Source: DATEAV01 sp964575425 (GTDB lineage Bacteria > Chloroflexota > Anaerolineae > Anaerolineales > E44-bin32). From it: DNA of 64,000 bases. The notes beneath the pieces were generated by a model that did not search any database, had not been told where the DNA came from, and saw nothing but the letters and a program-made list of their open reading frames with translations. The stretch's first letter is position 1, and every line of letters begins with the position of its first letter. The stretch is from NCBI GenBank assembly GCA_964575425.1, contig CAZNRD010000006.1, positions 1 through 64,000 on the forward strand. Reading direction: 5' to 3'. The translations under genes were made by a program, and so were the position numbers. Below, in pieces: positions 29,090 through 37,979 of this stretch.

Positions 29090-29095
29090 TATACT
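29090..29095 (+). promoter_or_regulatory. -10 box before the beta-lactamase-fold gene
   Basis: TATACT (29090-29095), preceded 18 bp upstream by a weak CTGAAA. The gene's ATG is at 29114 with GGAGG in between, so the leader would be about 12 nt. Confidence 0.4.
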
Positions 29096-29113
29096 CGCCC
29101 CTTCGGAGGACGG

Positions 29114-30589
29114 ATGCGAGCACGCGGCGGCATCGACTGGCTGCGCTGGATTTCGATCGGGCTGCTGCTCCTTGCCCTGATTCTGCTCTTCCTGGAGCTG
29201 CTTGCCTACAGTCGTTCGCGTGCCAAGCTCCCGCAGCGGCTGGCGATTGCCGGGGTTCCCGTGGGTGGGCTGACCAAAGAGGAGGCGTTGGAGCGGTTGC
29301 TTCAGGTGTACAGCCTGCCGGTCGAAACGCACTATGAGGACCAGATCATCCTTCTGAATCCGGCAGCGATTGGTTTCCGCCTCGACACCGAGGGCATGAT
29401 GGCGGCCGCCGAACTCGCGCGCAGCGGGTCAGGCTTCTGGTCCGGATTCTGGGATTTCCTGTGGAATCGGCCCGCCGGGCCGGAGGAGAGCATCCCGCTG
29501 CGCGCCGAGCTGTCGCGCAACCAGCTACAGGCGGTGTTGGCCGACGTCGCCGCCCGCTACGATCAACCGCCCGTCCCAGCTCAGCCCGTCCCGGGCAGCC
29601 CGAAGTTTACGGCCGGCTCACCGGGCAAAGTGCTCGATCTCGCCCGCGCCGTCGAACTGGTGGAGGCAGCCCTGAACGCTTCCAGCAACCGACGCATCCG
29701 TCTTCCGGTCCTTGCCACGGGCACCCCTCGCCCCACGCTCGAAACGCTGGAAACGCTGCTCAAGCAGAACATCAACGTCGCCGGCTTCACCGGCCTGACC
29801 GCCGTCTACATGATGGACCTGCGCACCGGCGACGAACTGCGTATGGCCTACCTGAACGGTCACGACATCCCCCTCGACCCGGACATCTCTTTCAGCGCTG
29901 ACTCACTCATCAAGATCCCGATCCTGGTCACGTTCTACCGTCAGTTCGACGAGCCTTTCGACGCCGAGGCCGAGCGCTGGGTGGCGGAGATGATTCGAAA
30001 ATCCGGCAACGACCCGGCCGACTGGTTGATGGATCGACTTGCTGCGCAGCGCGGTCCGCTGGTTGTCACCGAGACGATGCGGCAGCTAGGCTTCCAGAAC
30101 ACCTTCATGATCGGCTACTTCCGCCCTCCATTTCAGCCGCTGACCTCGTTTCAGTGGACGCCGGGCAATACGCGCTCCGATGTCAACACCGATCCCGATC
30201 TGCTCAACCAGACATCACCCGCCGAAATCGGACGCCTGCTGGCAGACATCTACCAGTGCGCCGGCGGCGGCGGAACGTTGCTGGCCGTCTTCCCCGAGCA
30301 GATCACGCCTCAGGAATGCCGCCGTATGCTCGACCTGATGGCGCAGAACAAGATCGGGGTGCTCATCGAGGCCGGTGTGCCAGACGGTACGCGCGTGGCG
30401 CACAAGCACGGCTGGGCGACGCCGCTGGACTTCATCGGCGACGCCGCCATCGTCTTCTCGCCGGCCGGCGACTACGTCGTGTGCATCTTTCTGTGGAGCA
30501 AGCCCGACATGATCTGGGACCCGGCCTCGCGTCTGGTGGCAGACCTGTCGATGGCCGTCTACAACTACTTCAACCCGCCGCTGCAGTAG
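29114..30589 (+). CDS. membrane-anchored class A beta-lactamase-fold serine hydrolase
   Basis: A 491-residue extracytoplasmic protein with an N-terminal anchor helix (about 12-32). Residues 40-220 resemble the peptidoglycan-binding module found with VanW-like proteins (GGLTKEEALERLL). A C-terminal serine hydrolase of the class A beta-lactamase/penicillin-binding fold has SLIK at 264-267 (catalytic Ser and Lys) and the KHG triad (AHKHGWATP) in place of KTG. Such Chloroflexota and Firmicutes proteins are usually cell-wall enzymes rather than antibiotic-resistance enzymes. GGAGGA precedes the ATG. Confidence 0.82.
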   Translation: MRARGGIDWLRWISIGLLLLALILLFLELLAYSRSRAKLPQRLAIAGVPVGGLTKEEALERLLQVYSLPVETHYEDQIILLNPAAIGFRLDTEGMMAAAELARSGSGFWSGFWDFLWNRPAGPEESIPLRAELSRNQLQAVLADVAARYDQPPVPAQPVPGSPKFTAGSPGKVLDLARAVELVEAALNASSNRRIRLPVLATGTPRPTLETLETLLKQNINVAGFTGLTAVYMMDLRTGDELRMAYLNGHDIPLDPDISFSADSLIKIPILVTFYRQFDEPFDAEAERWVAEMIRKSGNDPADWLMDRLAAQRGPLVVTETMRQLGFQNTFMIGYFRPPFQPLTSFQWTPGNTRSDVNTDPDLLNQTSPAEIGRLLADIYQCAGGGGTLLAVFPEQITPQECRRMLDLMAQNKIGVLIEAGVPDGTRVAHKHGWATPLDFIGDAAIVFSPAGDYVVCIFLWSKPDMIWDPASRLVADLSMAVYNYFNPPLQ

Positions 30590-30601
30590 GCATGCCCCGT
30601 C

Positions 30602-31945
30602 TCACCACACCCGCTCGAGCTCGGGATTGTCGCAGGGTTCGCGGCCGACCTTCGCCATATGCACCCACTCGCCGCCGACACGAACGCGCACCACATCGGC
30701 GGTGAAGTCGGTCACCGTCGGGCCCCAGTTGGCGAAGAGAGACGAGCCTACGCCGTACAGGTCGGCCGGGACGCCGAGCTGCTCGAAGCGTCGGATCTTT
30801 TCCGGATTGAACCCGCCTGAGACGACGATCTTCACGCGGCGGCAGTACTCCTCGGCGCGGGGCTGCCATTCCGGCGGCAGGTTCCAGGCGCGCCAGCCGC
30901 TGTCGAGAGCCTGACGGACGGTGAAGACCAGGCGCGGGTTGACGCCCAGGTCCAGATTGGGATCGCCCAGGGGCGGCACGTTGATGTCGCGGATGGAATT
31001 GGCGGTGTCGAGGCGCACGCCGTAAAGGATGTACTTGCGCGCCTCCTGCTGGTTGCCGGCATCGAGGCATTGGCGGTAGCGGCGGAACATCGCCTCCAGT
31101 GTGGTGAGCGAATCGCCCACCGAGTCGTTGTTGAAGTCAACGAGGGCGATGCGCGGGATTTCCGGCGGGAGCGTGCTGGCGAAGGTTACCATGGCCTCGG
31201 CCGTGTCGCCGAAGAAGCAGGCCAGGGCGGCATGGGCGATGGTCCCGCCGCTGGCGCCTCCCCACCAGTCCCCCTGCGCGTCGGTGGAGACAAAAGGCCC
31301 GAGCCTTTCGGCGTAGTCGAGGTTGAAACGCTGCACCGCCATGTTGTAGGCATAGCCGTCAGCTGCCTGGACCTCGTGCAGGTCGAAGCGGGCGGGGAAG
31401 AAGAGGACGGGCTTGCCCCGCGCCGCGATCAGCGTTTCGTAGACATTGGTGGCCACGCGCGAAGCGCGCGTCAGGATGCCGAGGGTGGGGGTTTCGAGCA
31501 GGGCGAAGTCGCGGTAGCGGCCGCGCACGCGCATCACAGGCTGCACGCGCGTCGGGTCGCCGTTGTAGCGCACCAGGGAGCCATCCTGGACGGCCCACGC
31601 TTCGAGCCTGTCCCAGGTCTCGACGAAGCGGCCGTCCTGCCAGTAGCCGGTGCAGTGGCGCAGCATGGCCAGGGCCTTGTCGACGCCCACCACGACGGTG
31701 GTGCCCGGGCGGCGGGTGAACCACTGCATCTCCACCTCGATGTCGCCTGTGCGCACGCCTTCCGGGCTTACACCGGGCGGGAGGTGGGGATGCTGCCCGG
31801 CATACTCGTAGCCGCGCTGCGAGAGGGCGCCGAGCATGCGGTGAATGTTCTCAAAATACTTGTCCGAGTACCAGCCGCGGCGCATCCTTTCGATGTCGAG
31901 CTTGAAGACCTCGTTGGTCAGGCGCTTCCTGTCGAAGATGGACAT
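30602..31945 (-). CDS. pncB: nicotinate phosphoribosyltransferase
   Basis: NaPRTase makes nicotinate mononucleotide from nicotinate and PRPP in NAD salvage. The 447-residue protein shows YSDKYFENI (N-terminal substrate region), LLETPTLGILTRASRVATN, the phosphate-binding GGASGGTIAHA, LVDFNNDS, and IVVSGGFNPEKI with DLYGVGSSL, all typical of the NAPRTase family. It converges with the beta-lactamase-fold gene (12 bp apart) and lies 30 bp after the nicotinamidase-like gene, which supplies nicotinate; both form an NAD-salvage operon. Confidence 0.95.
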   Translation of the reverse strand: MSIFDRKRLTNEVFKLDIERMRRGWYSDKYFENIHRMLGALSQRGYEYAGQHPHLPPGVSPEGVRTGDIEVEMQWFTRRPGTTVVVGVDKALAMLRHCTGYWQDGRFVETWDRLEAWAVQDGSLVRYNGDPTRVQPVMRVRGRYRDFALLETPTLGILTRASRVATNVYETLIAARGKPVLFFPARFDLHEVQAADGYAYNMAVQRFNLDYAERLGPFVSTDAQGDWWGGASGGTIAHAALACFFGDTAEAMVTFASTLPPEIPRIALVDFNNDSVGDSLTTLEAMFRRYRQCLDAGNQQEARKYILYGVRLDTANSIRDINVPPLGDPNLDLGVNPRLVFTVRQALDSGWRAWNLPPEWQPRAEEYCRRVKIVVSGGFNPEKIRRFEQLGVPADLYGVGSSLFANWGPTVTDFTADVVRVRVGGEWVHMAKVGREPCDNPELERVW

Positions 31946-31975
31946 GGGGCCTCGTGTCGCAGACTGTGGGTCGGT

Positions 31976-32670
31976 TCACTCTATAGCGGAGACAATCTCG
32001 ATGCCATTGAGCATCATGCTGTACAGGAAGATCTTGTCCAACAGCGCTGCGTCGTGCGGCACGGCGCCGATCTCGCGCGCCGTCGCGAGGGGGAGATCGT
32101 ACGTGTCGACGCAGTTGGCGGGCACAATCACTTGACGCTCTAGCTGCCGGGCGTTGGCGTCGAGGCGCAGGTGCATTGCCATCTGGTAGATGCACAGGTC
32201 CGTGCAGTCGCCGACGACGATGTAACGGTCCACCTGTCGGTGGTCGTCGACCCAGGCCGGCAGCTCCGTGTTCTGGGAGGAGTCGATTGAGTTCTTCTCA
32301 ACGATGACCATGTGCTGGAAGAAGGGCAGGGCTTTGAGTTCGGGGATGGTTTCGGCCTCGGGTGAGCCGCGCACGCAGTGTGGCGGGAACGCTGCGAATT
32401 CAACAGCGTTGGGGTCGTGGGTGTCCTGGGTGAGCAGGATGTGGCGGACGCCTGACTGCCAGGCGCGCTGCATCAGGGCCACAATGGGTGGGATGAGGGC
32501 CTTTTCACCCGGGGACTAGCAAGCGGGCCCTGATGGCAGAAGCCATTGACCATGTCGACCGAGACCAGAGCCAGGCGCTCGGCCGGCGCGGCAAGGCCCG
32601 AAAGCGGAGCTGGCTTCAGCCCGGACATCCATTCGTCCAGGAAAGCCAGGAACTCCAGGTTGCTACTCAT
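31976..32670 (-). pseudogene. nicotinamidase-like cysteine hydrolase, frameshifted
   Basis: Two adjacent frames together make one isochorismatase/nicotinamidase-fold protein of about 230 residues. The first part begins at ATG 32670 (GAGGGAG upstream) and carries the catalytic Asp in LVSVDMVNGFCHQGP. The second, ending at 31976, carries TQDTHDPNAVEF, the catalytic Lys in EKNSIDSS and the nucleophile Cys in GDCTDLCIYQ. They join by a -1 shift near the TTTT/AAAA run at 32502-32505, so one base seems lost there. It precedes pncB, fitting conversion of nicotinamide to nicotinate. Whether this is a real mutation, a sequencing error or programmed slippage is unknown. Confidence 0.75.
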
Positions 32671-32920
32671 CTCGACTCCCTCTGATCGCGGTCCGGATCG
32701 AAGTCTAGCCCAACGCTGGGTTGGCCTCAAGGCGAGGCGACAGGTCTGAGGCCGGGGTATCGGCGGCGGTGTGGTCGGGTTATTCGGGTGGGGCCAGGCG
32801 GTTTGCATGGTCATTCCTGAGTATTCGGATGCAGGAAGTTCGTTGGTGGCCCGCCGTGACAGTTTGCACTGGAAGCCGCCAGGTCGTAGCATTATGCTGA
32901 AGCCGCGAGGAGGCTGGCGC

Positions 32921-33172
32921 ATGGCGAAAGGGCGCATTACGGTTGACGTCGTCCTGTGCAAGGGCTGCGGGCTGTGTCTGACGGTGTGTCCGAAGCATGT
33001 GATCGAGCTTCGCCTGGACCGCCTCACGCCCAAAGGGTATCATCCGGCCTCGTTGGAGGATCCGAACGGGGAGTGCACGGGCTGCGGGATTTGCGCGGTG
33101 ATGTGCCCGGACGCGGCGATCGCCGTCTACCGCTGGGTGCCGGCGGCCAAGGCTCCAGCGGAGGCAACGTAG
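32921..33172 (+). CDS. 2-oxoacid:ferredoxin oxidoreductase delta subunit
   Basis: An 83-residue dicluster ferredoxin-like subunit. CKGCGLCLTVCP and CTGCGICAVMCP bind two [4Fe-4S] clusters that pass electrons from the TPP site to ferredoxin. GAGGAGG lies 7 bp before ATG 32921. It is the first gene of a four-gene operon (delta, alpha, beta, gamma), the order used by KGOR/VOR enzymes. The 250 bp upstream contain no clear gene; CATTAT at 32890-32895 is a weak -10 candidate. Confidence 0.92.
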   Translation: MAKGRITVDVVLCKGCGLCLTVCPKHVIELRLDRLTPKGYHPASLEDPNGECTGCGICAVMCPDAAIAVYRWVPAAKAPAEAT

Positions 33173-33182
33173 GAGGGGAGCG

Positions 33183-34247
33183 GTGGCGCTTGAGCTGTTG
33201 GAAGGCAACCGGGCATTTGCCGAGGCGGCCATCCGCGCCGGATGCCAGGCCTATTTCGGCTACCCGATCACGCCGCAAACGGAGGCGCTGGAGCACATGT
33301 CGCTGCGGATGCCGGAACTGGGCCGGGTGTTCATCCAGGCCGAGAGCGAGGTGGCCGCGATCAACATGGTGTACGGGGCAGCATGTGCCGGCGTGCGGAC
33401 AATGAGCTCTTCGTCCAGCCCCGGCATCAGCCTGATGCAGGAGGGTCTCTCGTATATTGCCGCATCCGAGGTTCCGGTGGTCCTGGTCGATATCATGCGT
33501 GGCGGGCCGGGGCTGGGGAACATCGCCCCGTCGCAGGGAGACTACAACCAGATCGTCAAGGGCGGGGGCCATGGCGACTACCGGCCGATTGTCCTGGCGC
33601 CGGCCACCATCCAGGAACTGATCGACTACACCGTCGAGGCCTTCGACCTAGCGGAGAAGTACCGCTGCGTCGTGGTCGTGCTGATGGATGGCAGCCTGGG
33701 GCAGATGATGGAGCCAGCGGAGCTGCCGCCGATGAGGCCGGAGCGCCAACCGAGCGAACGCCCTGGCTGGGCGCTGACCGGCGCCAGGGGGCGTGCGCCG
33801 AACGTCATCTCCTCGATCTACATGGATCCCGCACAAGAGGAGGTGTTCAACCTCCATCTGATGGAGAAGCAGAGGCAGATCGAGGTCAGTGAGGTCCGCT
33901 TCAAGGAATACGCGCTCAACAGCGCCGAAATCCTGGTCGTGGCCTTTGGCACCGCGGGCCGGGTGGCACAGTCGGCGGTGAAGCAGGCGCGCGACGAGGG
34001 CATAGCCGTCGGGCTGCTGCGCCCGATCTCGCTGGTTCCTTATCCCTATGCGCGCGTGCGGGAGCTGGCCGAGCAGGTCCGAGCGATCCTCGTGGTGGAG
34101 ATGAACGGGGGGCAGATGGTGGAGGATGTGCGCCTGGCGGTGGAAGGGAAGGTGCCGGTGCACTTCTACGGCCGTATGGGCGGTGTAATGCCGCTGCCGG
34201 ATGAGGTGCTTGACCAGATTCGCGGCCTGCACAGGGCCCTGGCATAG
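33183..34247 (+). CDS. 2-oxoacid:ferredoxin oxidoreductase alpha subunit
   Basis: A 354-residue alpha subunit of the VorB/KorA type. GYPITPQTEALEHM is the pyrimidine-domain signature; FIQAESEVAAINMVYGAACAG holds the conserved Glu that activates TPP; SSPGISLMQEGLSYI and MRGGPGLGNIAPSQGDYNQ follow. The C-terminal transketolase-like domain starts near 245. Start is GTG 33183, after GGAGGGG. It forms the enzyme with the beta and gamma subunits that follow, oxidising a branched-chain 2-oxoacid or 2-oxoglutarate to acyl-CoA and reduced ferredoxin; the substrate is not settled by sequence. Confidence 0.93.
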   Translation: MALELLEGNRAFAEAAIRAGCQAYFGYPITPQTEALEHMSLRMPELGRVFIQAESEVAAINMVYGAACAGVRTMSSSSSPGISLMQEGLSYIAASEVPVVLVDIMRGGPGLGNIAPSQGDYNQIVKGGGHGDYRPIVLAPATIQELIDYTVEAFDLAEKYRCVVVVLMDGSLGQMMEPAELPPMRPERQPSERPGWALTGARGRAPNVISSIYMDPAQEEVFNLHLMEKQRQIEVSEVRFKEYALNSAEILVVAFGTAGRVAQSAVKQARDEGIAVGLLRPISLVPYPYARVRELAEQVRAILVVEMNGGQMVEDVRLAVEGKVPVHFYGRMGGVMPLPDEVLDQIRGLHRALA

Positions 34248-34268
34248 CCCTTGCGGCGGGAGCGCAGC

Positions 34269-35048
34269 ATGACACAGGCAGACCTGGTCGAAACGCTGGT
34301 GTACTCGCGTCCCGAGACGCTGCGGTACGTCCACACACACTACTGCCCCGGCTGCACCCATGGCGTGGCCCATCGGCTGATCGCTGAGGTTATCGAGGAG
34401 ATGGGGGTGCGGCAGGACACCGTCGGCATCGCTCCGGTGGGCTGCGCGGTCTTCGCCTATAGCTACCTCAACATCGACTTTGCCCAGGCACCCCACGGGC
34501 GGGCGCCCGCCATGGCCACCGGACTCAAACGCGTCAGCCCCGATAGGATCGTCTTCACCTATCAGGGAGATGGCGACCTGGCGGCGATCGGCATGGCGGA
34601 AATCATCCACGCCGCTGGGCGGGGAGAGAACTTCACCACCATCTTCATCAACAACGCCATCTACGGCATGACCAGTGGCCAGATGGCTCCAACAACTCTT
34701 CCGGGAATGAAGACCACTTCCACGCCCCTGGGTCGTGACGTGGAGATCCACGGCTTCCCTCTGCGCATGTGTGAGATCCTCTCTCAACTGGATGGCGCGG
34801 TCTATGTCGTCCGCCGCAGCCTGCACGATCCGGCCAACATCCGCAAGGCGAAGAAGGCGCTGCGCCAGGCATTCGAGGTGCAGCGACAGGGGTTGGGGTT
34901 CTCGATGGTGGAGCTCCTTTCGAGCTGCCCGACGAACTGGGGCATCCCCCCGGAGAAAGCCCTGGAGTGGATTGAGCAGCACCTGATCCCGGCCTATCCG
35001 CTGGGTGACCACAAGGTGCATCCGGCCATTGCTGAGGCGAAGGGTTGA
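34269..35048 (+). CDS. 2-oxoacid:ferredoxin oxidoreductase beta subunit
   Basis: A 259-residue TPP-binding subunit. HYCPGCTHGVAHR supplies two Cys, and the TPP/Mg motif is GDGDLAAIGMAEI with the Asn-containing FINNAIYGMTSGQMAPTT. The Cys count is low, as expected when a separate delta subunit carries the clusters. ATG 34269 has GGGAG upstream; a TTG at 34251 in frame is a less likely start. It lies 21 bp after the alpha gene. Confidence 0.93.
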   Translation: MTQADLVETLVYSRPETLRYVHTHYCPGCTHGVAHRLIAEVIEEMGVRQDTVGIAPVGCAVFAYSYLNIDFAQAPHGRAPAMATGLKRVSPDRIVFTYQGDGDLAAIGMAEIIHAAGRGENFTTIFINNAIYGMTSGQMAPTTLPGMKTTSTPLGRDVEIHGFPLRMCEILSQLDGAVYVVRRSLHDPANIRKAKKALRQAFEVQRQGLGFSMVELLSSCPTNWGIPPEKALEWIEQHLIPAYPLGDHKVHPAIAEAKG

Positions 35049-35055
35049 GGGCGGC

Positions 35056-35610
35056 ATGCAGACCGAGGTCATCATTTCGGGCTTTGGCGGACAAGGGGTC
35101 TTGTTTGCGGGGCAGCTCATGGCCTACGCGGCACTGGAGCAGGGAGGGCACGTCACCTGGATCCCTTCCTACGGGCCGGAGATGCGCGGGGGAACGGCGC
35201 ACTGCGTGGTCATCGTCAGCGACGAGGAAATCGGTTCGCCGATTGTGCGCAACCCAACGGCAGCGGTCGTGATGAACCTGCCCTCGCTCGAGCGCTACGA
35301 AGCGCTGGTGAAGCCGGGCGGCGTGCTGATCGTGAACGCCTCCCTTGTCGACCGCAGCCCGCGCAGGGACGACATCGATGTCGTCATGATCCCGGCCATC
35401 GAGGTCGCGGAGGAACTTGGGGACAAGCGCTTGGCGAACCTGGTGTTGCTGGGGGCGCTGCTAGAACGGCTGCCGGTGTTGACCTTCGAGTCCATCGAGA
35501 AGGCCCTGCGGGGTCACATCGCCGAACACCGGCGCCACCTGATCGAGGCGAATCTGAGGGCGCTGGAGGAAGGGAGGGCGCGTGCACGCGAGCGGGCGCC
35601 GGCCGCTTGA
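35056..35610 (+). CDS. 2-oxoacid:ferredoxin oxidoreductase gamma subunit
   Basis: A 184-residue gamma subunit with the family signature ISGFGGQGVLFAGQLMAYAA and PSYGPEMRGGTAHCVVIVSDEEIGSP, which binds CoA. It follows the beta gene by 7 bp and ends the operon; a hairpin terminator follows 20 bp later. Confidence 0.93.
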   Translation: MQTEVIISGFGGQGVLFAGQLMAYAALEQGGHVTWIPSYGPEMRGGTAHCVVIVSDEEIGSPIVRNPTAAVVMNLPSLERYEALVKPGGVLIVNASLVDRSPRRDDIDVVMIPAIEVAEELGDKRLANLVLLGALLERLPVLTFESIEKALRGHIAEHRRHLIEANLRALEEGRARARERAPAA

Positions 35611-35630
35611 GAGAGCGCTGTGACCGGCAC

Positions 35631-35654
35631 GGGCCATCCATATACGGATGGCCC
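35631..35654 (+). terminator. hairpin terminator of the oxidoreductase operon
   Basis: A perfect 9-bp stem GGGCCATCC/GGATGGCCC (35631-35639 with 35646-35654) has the loop ATATAC. The downstream GATTCG lacks a strong T run, so efficiency is uncertain; it lies between convergent genes. Confidence 0.5.
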
Positions 35655-35713
35655 GATTCGCGTTCCGTACGCGGCCCATGCGCCTTGCGGAGCGTGAGCC
35701 GCTCGGGTTCGGT

Positions 35714-36304
35714 TCACGCCGCCAGCGCGGCTCCACACTGCGGGCACTTCGCTGTCCCGGCCGGCGCCACAAACCCGCACTTGTTGCATGCCAAGGGCTG
35801 CTGAGGGCCCAGAGGGGCGCCGCAGGCGACGCACCGGCTCTCGCCAACCGGGTTTGCCGTCCAGCAGTAGGCGCAGGTCACGCGCCGCAGGCGTTCCGAC
35901 AGCTCCTGTGAGGCTCCCAGGCTGGCGGCCGTTCGATCAATGGTCGCCCAGATGCGCTGCGCCAGCTGCAGCGACTCGATGTCTTGCGCCAGGTCATCCA
36001 GGCGGCCCAGCAGGCTGAGTGGATTGCGCAGTGCCGCCAGTGCCGTCTGGCCCAGACTGGCGGCCACTCCCAGCCACTGCTGTTCACCAAGGCGAACCAA
36101 CACGCCGTCCTCCACGGGCAGCAGTTGAATGCTGATCGCCGTCTGCCCTCCCGAGGCGCGTAACCGGCGGCTGGCGATCTGCACCAGGCGCTCTCGACCC
36201 TGGCCCAAGGCCTGCGCCTCCAGATTTCCCTGGTCGAACTCCGCGATCAGTGCGCTCGCCAGATCGTCCGGGGCAATCGGTCCGTGGTAGGTGCGCTGGT
36301 CCAT
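35714..36304 (-). CDS. double zinc-ribbon protein, function unknown
   Basis: A 196-residue protein. Residues 1-140 form a helical/beta domain with no known match. The C-terminus has two zinc ribbons: CAYC...CVAC (about 145-163) and CNKC...CPQC (about 170-190). Similar C-terminal ribbons occur in Chloroflexota cytosolic proteins of unknown role. The ATG at 36304 is divergent from the SH3 protein gene, with 66 bp between the two starts. Confidence 0.7.
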   Translation of the reverse strand: MDQRTYHGPIAPDDLASALIAEFDQGNLEAQALGQGRERLVQIASRRLRASGGQTAISIQLLPVEDGVLVRLGEQQWLGVAASLGQTALAALRNPLSLLGRLDDLAQDIESLQLAQRIWATIDRTAASLGASQELSERLRRVTCAYCWTANPVGESRCVACGAPLGPQQPLACNKCGFVAPAGTAKCPQCGAALAA

Positions 36305-36329
36305 TGTCTCTCTTGGGCAGCCCGCGTAG

Positions 36330-36335
36330 TATAAT
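36330..36335 (+). promoter_or_regulatory. -10 box for the SH3-domain protein
   Basis: TATAAT at 36330-36335 lies in the divergent region; the start would fall near 36342 and give a 29-nt leader with GGAG (36360-36363) before ATG 36371. No good -35 is visible. Confidence 0.45.
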
Positions 36336-36370
36336 GCCTGTTCACTCGTTGAGCAACGCGGAGCATCTCC

Positions 36371-36979
36371 ATGCGACGGTGGTCCTGGCTGATGCCAATC
36401 GGGCTCCTGGGGACAATGCTGCTCAGCACGGCTGGCAGTCTGCCAGGACTTTCTGCTTCCCAGGTCAGCCAGTTCATTGCGACCGTCACCAGCACCCCCA
36501 GCGGGCCGATGGTGATTGCGCCCGACCAGGTCAACGTCCGGAGCGGACCCGGGGCGAACTACGATCGCATTGGTGTGTTGGCGGCCGGCCAGCGGGCGCC
36601 TGCGCTTGGCCGGTCTCCCGGCGGGGACTGGATCCAGATCGTCTACCCCGGGGTGCGGGGGAATGTCGGCTGGGTCTACGCCTACAATGTCAGTCTGGAG
36701 GGAGGCGGGATTCTCGCGGTGGTTGAGCCGCCGCCGCTGCCGACGGAGCGCGCCACGGCGACGATTGACCCCACGCTGGCAGCCCAGTTCCCCAATCTTG
36801 GCCGTCCGGCGGCCACCCGCCTGCCCACCTTCACCGCCGCTCCGCCCGTCGTGCAGCCGACGTTCTCGGTCTCGGATGGCCGGGGACAAGGGTTCGGCTT
36901 CCCCCCCATCTTGGCCATCCTTGGGCTGCTGGTGGTGGGAACGCTTGGCACGGTCATCTCGGTCCTGAGGGGGCGCTAG
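36371..36979 (+). CDS. SH3b-domain membrane protein
   Basis: A 202-residue extracytoplasmic protein. Residues 1-29 are a signal peptide or anchor (LMPIGLLGTMLLSTAG). A bacterial SH3 domain spans about 48-110 (DQVNVRSGPGANYDRIGVLAAGQ, then GDWIQIVYPG and GWVYAYN). A Pro/Thr-rich linker and a C-terminal hydrophobic helix (PILAILGLLVVGTLGTVISVL) ending RGR follow. It likely tethers to the membrane while binding cell-wall peptides; SH3b domains bind peptidoglycan. Confidence 0.8.
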   Translation: MRRWSWLMPIGLLGTMLLSTAGSLPGLSASQVSQFIATVTSTPSGPMVIAPDQVNVRSGPGANYDRIGVLAAGQRAPALGRSPGGDWIQIVYPGVRGNVGWVYAYNVSLEGGGILAVVEPPPLPTERATATIDPTLAAQFPNLGRPAATRLPTFTAAPPVVQPTFSVSDGRGQGFGFPPILAILGLLVVGTLGTVISVLRGR

Positions 36980-37332
36980 GTTGGCGGGGAGACCGACTGC
37001 TGCCTCGGAGTCCGGCGGCGTAGGCGGGCACGCGGCGCGCGTGGGACAGCCCGCGGGTTTGCGCGGGACGCTCCGGGTCGCGTCCGCATGGGGCATGGTG
37101 GCCAACCTCGGGCCGTTCGCATGTGCATCAGCGGTGCGGTCCTCAAGACCTCCCCGAATATCCACTGATCGAAGCTCAGTTGATTCTGTCAAAACGCATC
37201 CAGTAAATCGCTTTGTCTTGACACTCCCTTCTGAGAGGGTATAATTCCCGTCCGGAAGGGTGGGGCCTGGGGGCCGGGGGATGCCAGGCCCCAGTCTTGC
37301 GAATAGCGCCCGTGTCAGGAGGTCTGAGGTCG
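36980..37332 (+). promoter_or_regulatory. intergenic region, nuo promoter and leader hairpin
   Basis: The first 238 bp show nothing recognisable. A near-consensus promoter is TTGACA (37218-37223), a 16-bp spacer and TATAAT (37240-37245), so transcription would start near 37252. The 80-nt leader contains a 10-bp hairpin (37261-37270 with 37284-37293) whose loop is GGGCCGGGGGATG, then AGGAGG (37317-37322) 10 bp before nuoB. The hairpin lacks a T tract, so attenuation is possible but unproven. Confidence 0.7.
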
Positions 37333-37953
37333 ATGCCAGATGATCTGACCAGCCCTGGATACGACATTCCTGGCGAGCTGAAGGGCCAGCTGACTGTCAC
37401 CACTCTGGATCGAATCTACAACTGGGGCCGCCGCGCTTCCGTCTGGCCGATGCTGTTCGGGCTGGCGTGCTGCGCCATTGAGATGATCTGCACGGCTGCC
37501 AGCCGCTTCGACCTGGCTCGCTTTGGCATGGAAATCATGCGCCCCAGTCCGCGACAGGTGGACCTGATGATCGTCTCGGGGACTGTCACCAAGAAGATGG
37601 TTCCGCTGATCGTCCGCCTCTACAACCAGATGCCCGAGCCCAAGTACGTGCTGGCCATGGGAGCCTGCGCCTCGGGCGGCGGCCCATTCAAGGAAGGCTA
37701 CAACGTCGTCTCCGGCATCGATCAATTCCTGCCCGTGGATGTCTACGTGCCCGGCTGCCCGCCCACGCCGCAGGCTCTGCTTCACGGGCTGATCGCCGTG
37801 CAGCGCAAGATTGAGCGGGAGTCACTGCGGCAAGCGCGTTGGTACCGTAGAGGCCAGGCGGAAGCCATCCCTATGCCGCTCCTCGGGCCCGACCTGATCG
37901 ACCCGCGCAATCCTCCCCGGCCTCGGCCCGACTCGAAGGCTGCCCAGGGCTGA
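37333..37953 (+). CDS. nuoB: NADH-quinone oxidoreductase subunit B
   Basis: NuoB carries cluster N2 of complex I, the last electron donor to quinone. The 206-residue protein has LACCAIEM (two cluster Cys), the MRPSPRQVDLMIVSGT strand, MGACASGGG and VPGCPPTPQAL (remaining cluster Cys). ATG 37333 has AGGAGG 10 bp upstream; upstream in-frame ATGs are not preceded by sites. The C-terminal tail after KIERES is longer than usual and Arg/Pro-rich. It begins the nuoB-nuoCD-nuoI operon. Confidence 0.95.
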   Translation: MPDDLTSPGYDIPGELKGQLTVTTLDRIYNWGRRASVWPMLFGLACCAIEMICTAASRFDLARFGMEIMRPSPRQVDLMIVSGTVTKKMVPLIVRLYNQMPEPKYVLAMGACASGGGPFKEGYNVVSGIDQFLPVDVYVPGCPPTPQALLHGLIAVQRKIERESLRQARWYRRGQAEAIPMPLLGPDLIDPRNPPRPRPDSKAAQG

Positions 37954-37979
37954 TATCCCAGGATCGCGTTGGAGAGGAC

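Noticed and set aside
29114..30589. Antibiotic-resistance beta-lactamase
   Set aside because: It has a membrane anchor and a cell-wall-binding N-terminal domain and carries KHG instead of KTG; a cell-wall enzyme is more likely.
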